A stretch of DNA of 64,000 nt from CADEEX01 sp964577955. Lineage in GTDB: Bacteria > Acidobacteriota > Vicinamibacteria > Vicinamibacterales > CAVVIG01. Each line of letters starts with the position of its first letter. Position 1 is the first letter of the stretch. Where the stretch lies: NCBI GenBank assembly GCA_964577955.1, contig CAZOAZ010000020.1:35703-99702 (forward strand). Direction: 5' to 3'. The position numbers and the translations under genes were made by a program. Positions 58,247 through 64,000 of the stretch are shown piece after piece. Under the pieces are notes generated by a model. The model did no database searches, was not told the DNA's origin, and saw nothing but the letters and a program-made list of their open reading frames with translations.

Positions 58247-60066
58247 CACTCCTCCACGCCGAACGCCAGCAGGACGTTGCCAGGCCGTCCGCCGAGCGCG
58301 CCGTATCCGGAATTCACATAGACCATCCCGCCGGCAATCGCCGGTCCTGGTCCGCTGATCGACGCGCCTTTGGCGGCGACGCCATTGACGGTCGTGAAGT
58401 CGCGATTGGTGTCGAACTGCCAGATCACCTCGCCGGTCGCCGTCGAATAGGCCCGGAAGCCGCCGTCGTTCGAACCCGCGAAGACCGCGGCGGGAATCAC
58501 CGAGATCGCCGCCAGGATCGCCGGCGAGCAGCCGCGGCCGCGTTCACCGCAGAGCACCGGCGGCGCAACGGTCTTCCACGCCGGTGCACCGGTGGCGAGA
58601 TCGACCGCGTGCATCTCACCGGCGGTCGGCTGATTGCCGTCAGCCAACGGAAAGTATGCCCGGACACCGTCGGTCGCGGACCCGAACTCCATGCCGCCGA
58701 GCGCGCTGCCGTTGCCGGCGCGGTACTTCCAGACGATGGCACCTTTCCGGTCGGGATCGAGTGCCCAGCCATCCGCCGACTTCTGACCGATGACAATCAA
58801 GTCACGACCGTTCGGCAGCGTCGTCAACATCGGCGCGTTGCCGAAGTCGAAATCCGGACCAAGCGTGCTCCGTTCCGGGCAGTTGGCTCCGGCCGGCTGA
58901 TTGCAGCCGACGACGAAGACATCCTTCGCCGTGACCTGGGAGATCCAGGCGATCTTGCCGGTGTCCATGTCAAAGGCGATCACCGCGTCACTGGTGTTCT
59001 GCTGCGGCTCCGTGTACATGTTCCCGGTCGCGGCGTAGACCACGCGCCGTTTCGGATCGATCGTCGGGGATGACCAGATACCCGCACCCGAGGGACCCCA
59101 TCGCACCGTTCCGCCGGCATTGCGGCCAATCGTTCGCGGCTCCTGCGGAATCGTGTAGGTCTTCCACACGACGTTGCCGTTGGCGATGTTGAGGGCGACG
59201 ACGCTGCCCCGGAAGGTACAGCACTCGTAGCGGGGGGTGTTGCCCTGGCCTTCTTCGCCGGATGCCACCGACACATACAAGCGGTTCTCGTGAAGCGTCG
59301 GCGCGCCAGTGACGTGCGAGCTTGGATGTTCGTCGACCGTGCGCGTCCAGAGGAGTTCGCCCGTGGCGGCATCGAGCGCGTACACGGCGGATCGTCCGTC
59401 CCCGAAATACGCCGTCGGCCGATTGTTGAATCCCGGACCGAGCGTGATCGCCGAGCGGACGCTCGCCTTGGCCTTGTAAGCCCAGTAGGTGCAGCCGCTC
59501 TTCGCGTCAAGCGCGTAGACGGTGCCGTCCTGGCTGCCGACAAACACTCGGCCGCCGGCGACGGTCGGCTGCGCACGCGCCGAGGTCGCGCCAGGAAAAC
59601 CGAACGCCCACTTGAGTTTCAGTTTCGGGATTTGCTCGGCAGTCAGACCGGCCCGGGCATCGGTTTGAAATCTGGCGTTGGTCGCGTTCGGACCCCATCC
59701 GGTCCAGGAAGGTCCGTCGATGAGACTGAACGAGGACGAACCATTCGCGCTGCACCGGCCAGCCATCGTCGTGCCTGCATTCGTACTCACCGAGCGGCCG
59801 GTGATGAATGCCGCCACCGCGGCGCGCTCGGCCGCGGACAGCTCCGCCCCTTGCTGGCGCATGATCCCCGTGGTCAGCGCCTCGACGATGAATTCCGGAG
59901 TGCGCTGACGGAGGACCGCGATCGCGGGAATCCGAGGATCGTCACCGCGATGGCAGGCGGCACAGCGATCGGTGAAGACCGCCTGCCCCGGCGACTGCGC
60001 GGCGACCGGCGCCGCTGCACCGATCGCCGCCAGCCAGAGAAACGCAACGCGCGGCCAGGCTCTCAT
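58246..60066 (-). CDS. Cytochrome c-PQQ-propeller dehydrogenase (polyvinyl-alcohol dehydrogenase-like)
   Basis: 606 residues from ATG 60066; codons upstream to 60297 have no coding character. Signal peptide PRVAFLWLAAIGAAAPVAA. Residues about 25-100 are a c-type heme domain (FTDRCAACHRGDDPRIPAI). The remainder is a quinoprotein propeller: WTGWGPNATNARFQ, VYALDAKSGCTYWAYK, VYALDAATGELLWTRTV, IDPKRRVVYAATGNMY and the C-terminal VNSGYGALGGRPGNVLLAFG. The order heme-propeller is that of PVA dehydrogenase-type quinohemoproteins, which oxidise secondary alcohols. Substrate unproved. Same strand as the TonB receptor upstream. Confidence 0.85.
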   Translation of the reverse strand: MRAWPRVAFLWLAAIGAAAPVAAQSPGQAVFTDRCAACHRGDDPRIPAIAVLRQRTPEFIVEALTTGIMRQQGAELSAAERAAVAAFITGRSVSTNAGTTMAGRCSANGSSSFSLIDGPSWTGWGPNATNARFQTDARAGLTAEQIPKLKLKWAFGFPGATSARAQPTVAGGRVFVGSQDGTVYALDAKSGCTYWAYKAKASVRSAITLGPGFNNRPTAYFGDGRSAVYALDAATGELLWTRTVDEHPSSHVTGAPTLHENRLYVSVASGEEGQGNTPRYECCTFRGSVVALNIANGNVVWKTYTIPQEPRTIGRNAGGTVRWGPSGAGIWSSPTIDPKRRVVYAATGNMYTEPQQNTSDAVIAFDMDTGKIAWISQVTAKDVFVVGCNQPAGANCPERSTLGPDFDFGNAPMLTTLPNGRDLIVIGQKSADGWALDPDRKGAIVWKYRAGNGSALGGMEFGSATDGVRAYFPLADGNQPTAGEMHAVDLATGAPAWKTVAPPVLCGERGRGCSPAILAAISVIPAAVFAGSNDGGFRAYSTATGEVIWQFDTNRDFTTVNGVAAKGASISGPGPAIAGGMVYVNSGYGALGGRPGNVLLAFGVEE

Positions 60067-60217
60067 CGGGCGCCACTCTGACACGGAGTCCTCTCGCCTT
60101 CCGAGATCTCGATCGTGTTGAAGCACCCGATGAGCATCTCTTCCCGGGTTCATCTTTGAGTTCTGAAATGCCAACGGGGCCAGACACCCGGCGATCGTCG
60201 TCTGACCCCGTTGAGAG

Positions 60218-63121
60218 CTACCAGTCGATCTGGCCACCCAACTGAAACCGCCGGCCCTGCACGATGGCCGTCGGTTGACCGTAGAGCGACCCGACACCGG
60301 TGATCGTCTCGTTGACCGTCAACACCGTTGACAGGTTCATGACGTTGAAGATCTCGAGGAACGGTTGGAGCCGCAATCGGCCATGCCGGAACGTCCGGGA
60401 AATCCGCATGTCATTGGTCTTGACGTAGTCATAGAAGGTCGTCGTCGGATCGACCACGCCGACCGTGAGGCTGGCCACGTTGCCGGTCAGCGCCGTGCAG
60501 CCGGTCGACGCGGCGGCCGCCGCGCTGCAGGTGTAGGTGTAGTCGCCGCCAACCGGAATGCCTGGGCGCGCCTGGAAGGAACCACTCAACTGCACGTCAT
60601 ACGGCAGCGTGAACCCCGCCGAGGCCTTGTAGAGGGTCCGGAACGGCGGCGTCTGCTTGCAGAACGCCGGGTTGTTGTTGATGCCGACCGAATTCGGATT
60701 CGAGGCCGGCAGATCGGTGCAGTTGTCGGTCGCGGTCCGCTCGGTCGTGATGCCGCCGAACACAAAGCCGCGCGGCAAGCGCGCGTTCACGCTGATCTCG
60801 AAGCCGTTGTAGATCCGCGTGTTGTTCTCCGACGCGGTCGTGATGTTGTCGGCCGCGACGACGCGATTCAGGTTGTACATCTGAATCACCTGACCGCCGC
60901 CGCCCGGGTTGTTCGGGTTGGTCGGAATCACGACGTTGAACGGGGTGAAGTCGGTGACCGGATTCAGCGCGCGATTCAGCGTGTACTGGATGTCGTAGAA
61001 CTGCCGGCGGTAGTAGCCGCCGGTGACCGACACGCGCGGAAAGAGCTCGTGCTGAATCGAGACGCTTTCCTCCCAGTTGGTTGGCCGCGGCAGGTCTTCG
61101 GCGATGCGCGCGGAGGCGCCTGGAATCCCGAAGTTCGGATTCGGCGACGGGCCCATCTCGTTCAGCTGCGCGTTGCCGTTGGCATCGAGCGCCGAGCCGT
61201 TGCCGTCGCGGTCGGTCCAGGAGCGACGATCGGTCTGGCCGGTCATCGGATTCAGCGTCGCCGTCAGCCCGAGCGCCTGCTGCGCCAGGAACTTCCCGAC
61301 CGAGGTCTTCAGCGCGGTTTTTCCGGTGCCGAAGACGTCATAGGAGGCGCCAACGCGAATGGTCCAATCGTTCCAGCACGGAATGCAGTTCACCTCGTCG
61401 GAGTGCCGGGCCGGCACGAAACGGCCCGCTGCCGCGTCTTCGGCCGGCGCGTAGCCATTGAAGTAGTCGTAGCGGCCGCCGTAGAGCACCGTCAGCCGGT
61501 GGAACGACCACTTGTCCTGGGCAAAGATGCCGAGATTCGCCCTGAGCCGATCCTCGCGGATGTACGGCGTGTTGCGCAGCGTCACGCTGTTCGGCGTCGG
61601 CACGCCGTTGACGTTGGTGTAGGTGAGCACCTGCATGTCGCCGTGGGCTTCGACCTTGAGGGTCGAATAGCCCCACTGCTGATTCACGCCCATCTTGAAG
61701 TTGTGGCTGCCGGTCACGTACGAGATGTTGGCGACCGTGTTCCAGATCTGGTTGAAGTAGTCGTTCGGCGCGGTCGCCGACGCCACGGTACGCACGCTCG
61801 TCGAGCTGTTCAAGTGGCTGACGTCATACGGGCCGTTCTCGGGCTGGTAGTTGAACTTGTAGGTCGGCACCGCCAGCGACTGACCCACTTCGAGCAGGAA
61901 CCGGCTGGTCAGCGGCGAGGTCCACTTGATCTGCGCGGCGTATTGCAGCGGTTGGCGCAACTCATACGACGCCTCCGGTGAGATGCACGACACCGAATTG
62001 CCGCTCGTCGCGGTGCAGCCGACATCGAAGTGCTGGGTCCCGGCGTGCGAGTTGTAGTACGCGAAAACGATCTTGTTTCGCTGTGTCGGCTGGAAGGTCA
62101 GACGCGCCGTGGTGTGCGGCACCACGATGCCGCCCGACTCCGCGTCGCCGCCCTGGGGAAAGTACTGCGTCGGCAGCGGAATCAGGTTGTTGGTCTGAGA
62201 GACTCGTTGGGCGAACAGAAACCAGACCCGATCCTTCTTGATCGGGCCGCCGAGAACGGCGTTCGTGTCGTAGTTGTAGTCGAGCCGGTTTCCCTGCGCG
62301 ATGAACGGGCGCAACTCGTCGGTCACGTTGTCGGACTGGAAGCTGCCACGCGAGCCGAAGGTGCGCCAGACGCCGGACAGCGTATTGCCGCCTTCTTTCG
62401 GAATGGAATCCATCCGAACGCCGCCGAGGGCGCTCTCCGCCGACTGCGATCCGGCGTCGTAGACCAGTTCGGTCTGCGCCAGTTCGTTGACGGTGACGCC
62501 GTTCGCCTGGCTGCCCGACCCCGTGAGGTTCTGGCCGATGTTCATGCCGTCAAAGTAGATGTGCTGGTCCTGAGCCACCGAGCCGTGCACCGACATCTCG
62601 CTGCGGAACCCCTGGCTGTAGAAGCTGACGCCGGGCACGAGGCTCGCGCCGCCCTGCATCGTCCGGGTTGCCGATAGCACGTTGAGCACTTCGCGGTTCA
62701 TCACCGTCTGATTCTGTGTGCTCTGGACGTCGACGATCGGCGACGAGCCGGCGACTGTAATCGTTTCCTCGAGGCTGCCAATCGGCAGCGACGCGTTGAC
62801 CTGGGCCGTGAACGACCCTTCGAGCTCAATCCCCTCGCGCTGAACCTTGCGGAAACCGGACAATTCGAAGGTCACGAGATAAGTGCCGGGACGAAGATCA
62901 ATGATGGCGTAACGGCCTGATCCGTCGGTGATCGCCTCTCGGGTACGCTCGATCAGCGCCGGGCTGGCGGCGACAACGGTAACACCGGGCAGAATGGCCC
63001 CGGTCGAGTCGGTGACTTGCCCGACGATGCTGGCGCGTTCCTGCGCCGACACCGGGCTTGCCAGAATTGCGAGTCCCAATCCGATCGACGCGACGAAGCG
63101 ACTTCCCTCAAAACGACCCAT
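60218..63121 (-). CDS. TonB-dependent receptor with carboxypeptidase-regulatory N-terminus
   Basis: 967 residues from ATG 63121 with GAGGAGGGGGC upstream. Signal peptide VASIGLGLAILASPVSA; regulatory-like domain from RASIVGQVTDSTGAILPGVT to GTYLVTFELSGF; plug motifs ETITVAGSSPIVDVQSTQNQ and DGMNIGQNLTGSGSQA; barrel ending FQLGGQIDW. The closing aromatic residue is Trp instead of the usual Phe. Paralogue of 50784; both share the plug pattern but differ in loops, implying different ligands. Probably brings substrates for the periplasmic dehydrogenases nearby. Confidence 0.9.
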   Translation of the reverse strand: MGRFEGSRFVASIGLGLAILASPVSAQERASIVGQVTDSTGAILPGVTVVAASPALIERTREAITDGSGRYAIIDLRPGTYLVTFELSGFRKVQREGIELEGSFTAQVNASLPIGSLEETITVAGSSPIVDVQSTQNQTVMNREVLNVLSATRTMQGGASLVPGVSFYSQGFRSEMSVHGSVAQDQHIYFDGMNIGQNLTGSGSQANGVTVNELAQTELVYDAGSQSAESALGGVRMDSIPKEGGNTLSGVWRTFGSRGSFQSDNVTDELRPFIAQGNRLDYNYDTNAVLGGPIKKDRVWFLFAQRVSQTNNLIPLPTQYFPQGGDAESGGIVVPHTTARLTFQPTQRNKIVFAYYNSHAGTQHFDVGCTATSGNSVSCISPEASYELRQPLQYAAQIKWTSPLTSRFLLEVGQSLAVPTYKFNYQPENGPYDVSHLNSSTSVRTVASATAPNDYFNQIWNTVANISYVTGSHNFKMGVNQQWGYSTLKVEAHGDMQVLTYTNVNGVPTPNSVTLRNTPYIREDRLRANLGIFAQDKWSFHRLTVLYGGRYDYFNGYAPAEDAAAGRFVPARHSDEVNCIPCWNDWTIRVGASYDVFGTGKTALKTSVGKFLAQQALGLTATLNPMTGQTDRRSWTDRDGNGSALDANGNAQLNEMGPSPNPNFGIPGASARIAEDLPRPTNWEESVSIQHELFPRVSVTGGYYRRQFYDIQYTLNRALNPVTDFTPFNVVIPTNPNNPGGGGQVIQMYNLNRVVAADNITTASENNTRIYNGFEISVNARLPRGFVFGGITTERTATDNCTDLPASNPNSVGINNNPAFCKQTPPFRTLYKASAGFTLPYDVQLSGSFQARPGIPVGGDYTYTCSAAAAASTGCTALTGNVASLTVGVVDPTTTFYDYVKTNDMRISRTFRHGRLRLQPFLEIFNVMNLSTVLTVNETITGVGSLYGQPTAIVQGRRFQLGGQIDW

Positions 63122-63392
63122 GCCCCCTCCTCGAAAGTCGAGACGAACTACACGAAGGCGCAACTTGCCCTGGATGAACTCGCGCCGCGCAGGCGAAAAA
63201 AATTGTGGCAATACTCGGACGGCGTCCAAGCACTGTCAACGAATGTTTCAAGGATTTCGTCAGGGACAGGACCGCTTATCCCTACCAGGTCCCACTGGTC
63301 CCTGATTGTTACGAGGTCGGATCGACGGGCAGGAACTCGCACCAATCATCGATGAGTGACGATTGATGAGTGATGATTCGACGGTTCAGCCA

Positions 63393-63460
63393 AATCATCA
63401 TTCATCATTCATCATTCATCATTCATCGTTGGTCGTTCATCGTTGGTCGTTCATCGTTGG
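63393..63460. repeat. Short tandem repeats (7-bp and 14-bp units)
   Basis: Runs of ATCATTC units (about 63393-63427), then GTTGGTCGTTCATC twice plus a partial unit. Ends exactly at the stop codon of the DUF6152 gene. Confidence 0.85.
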
Positions 63461-63925
63461 CTAGCGTGGCGGCTCGGTGGTATCGGCGCCATCACGCGGC
63501 GCGCCGGTTCCAGACGACCCCATGAACAGCTTGCGACCATCGAGGAACGTGATGTTCCGGCCGTTGGCGCGCGTCAGCGTGTGGTCTCGCGTCTGATAAC
63601 CGTCGACGACAATCTCGGTACCGACTTTCAATGAGTCGCGTGTAATGCCGCGACGCAGCAGGGTGTTGGGCGTGCCACCCTCGACGGCCCACGGTTCGGT
63701 GCCGCCTTTCAGGTCCTTCTTCTCACCGGCCAGCGTCACTTCCTTGGCGGCCAGATGAATCCAGGCATGCGGGTTGACGAGTTCGACCTTGGTGATCGCC
63801 CCCTTGAGCAGGACTGGACGGTTGGCGTCGAATTCACCGCCGAACGCGTGATGGGCGGTGAGCGAAACACCGCTCAACAGGACGGCGCCCAGAGCGGCGG
63901 TTGGCAGGGCAATGGACAGTTTCAT
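63461..63925 (-). CDS. DUF6152 family secreted protein
   Basis: 154 residues with a signal peptide (ALPTAALGAVLLSGVSLTA) directly followed by HHAFGGEFDANRPVLLKG, the conserved beginning of DUF6152. VELVNPHAWIHLAAKEV, VEGGTPNTLLRRGITRDSL and DGYQTRDHTLTRANGRNITF complete the small beta domain. Full family length. Role unknown; it begins 10 nt after the end of another acidobacterial secreted family gene. Confidence 0.9.
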   Translation of the reverse strand: MKLSIALPTAALGAVLLSGVSLTAHHAFGGEFDANRPVLLKGAITKVELVNPHAWIHLAAKEVTLAGEKKDLKGGTEPWAVEGGTPNTLLRRGITRDSLKVGTEIVVDGYQTRDHTLTRANGRNITFLDGRKLFMGSSGTGAPRDGADTTEPPR

Positions 63926-63935
63926 GATGTGCTCC

Positions 63936-64000
63936 CTATCGCGATAGCGGATTCTTGCGCCACTGGCCGTACATCAACTCTTCGACGAACTCGACGCACT
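63936..64000 (-). CDS. 3' end of a further secreted-family gene (5' outside window)
   Basis: The minus-strand frame enters from the window edge as CVEFVEELMYGQWRKNPLSR and stops at TAG 63936-63938. It ends 10 nt before the DUF6152 start, so the genes are an operon. Only 20 residues are visible; I cannot name the family. Confidence 0.55.
   Translation of the reverse strand, partial: CVEFVEELMYGQWRKNPLSR

Noticed and set aside
60365..61981. 538-codon plus-strand frame
   Set aside because: Antisense shadow of the TonB receptor barrel.
63393..63460. Possible CRISPR-like repeats
   Set aside because: Units are only 7 or 14 bp with no spacers and no cas genes; ordinary tandem repeats.

Overview
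This 64 kb window is high-GC bacterial DNA that looks like Acidobacteriota, most likely a soil Vicinamibacteria-type lineage. The inference rests on family content: an ADOP-type duplicated ABC permease behind a PadR repressor, three TIGR03435 proteins, two very large TonB receptors with an N-terminal carboxypeptidase-regulatory domain, a Ser/Thr kinase fused to a PD40 propeller, a DUF6152 protein, several Tat-exported hydrolases and two quinoproteins. There are no rRNA genes, no CRISPR array and no phage module. The only tRNA is tRNA-Arg(TCT).

Layout. 1-9.5 kb: the C-terminus of a propeller protein, a PQQ dehydrogenase, padR-ADOP with a palindromic operator, a TIGR03435 protein and a molybdopterin oxidoreductase. 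9.5-13.3 kb is a gene graveyard: an ADOP tail, an 83-bp copy of the phoD start fused to the end of a phospholipase D gene, a Walker-A ATPase scrap and a carboxylesterase start with an internal inversion, set among intact DUF5655, Ig-like and TIGR03435 genes. 13.3-30.5 kb: a heptad coiled-coil protein, PhoD phosphatase, a kinase convergent with a winged-helix/FHA regulator, a metalloprotease, an MmgE/PrpD protein, two hydrolases, an uncharacterised LamG plus Vps62-like operon, a PEGA protein and small secreted proteins. 30.5-33.8 kb is bounded by a 47-bp tRNA-Arg 3' duplication and holds a decayed DUF433/DUF5615 toxin-antitoxin pair, a hydrolase-LuxR regulator and an isochorismatase-like enzyme. 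33.8-45.6 kb: pssA with small proteins missed by ordinary length cut-offs, an amine oxidase, a divergent citrate synthase pair sharing a palindrome, an MBL-fold protein with an esterase, and an amidohydrolase. Palindromic REP-like repeats lie in many gaps.

45,685-48,759 is an intact IS1595/ISXO2-type element (27-bp terminal inverted repeats, 8-bp target duplication) that landed in a REP-like palindrome. Besides its transposase it carries a tightly packed four-gene passenger cassette: a 276-aa conserved unknown, a PIN-domain protein, a 54-aa basic peptide and a 116-aa unknown. This is the best candidate here for an undescribed mobile system.

48.8-64 kb is an envelope and respiration region: a beta-lactamase-fold esterase, two TonB receptors, a heme/copper monooxygenase-like protein sharing a GTGA overlap with a LytTR response regulator and divergent from its LytS-type kinase, a cytochrome-PQQ dehydrogenase, and secreted acidobacterial families of unknown function. 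Scavenging of organic nutrients, periplasmic oxidation and heavy regulation is the common theme; functions are inferred from families, not shown by experiment.
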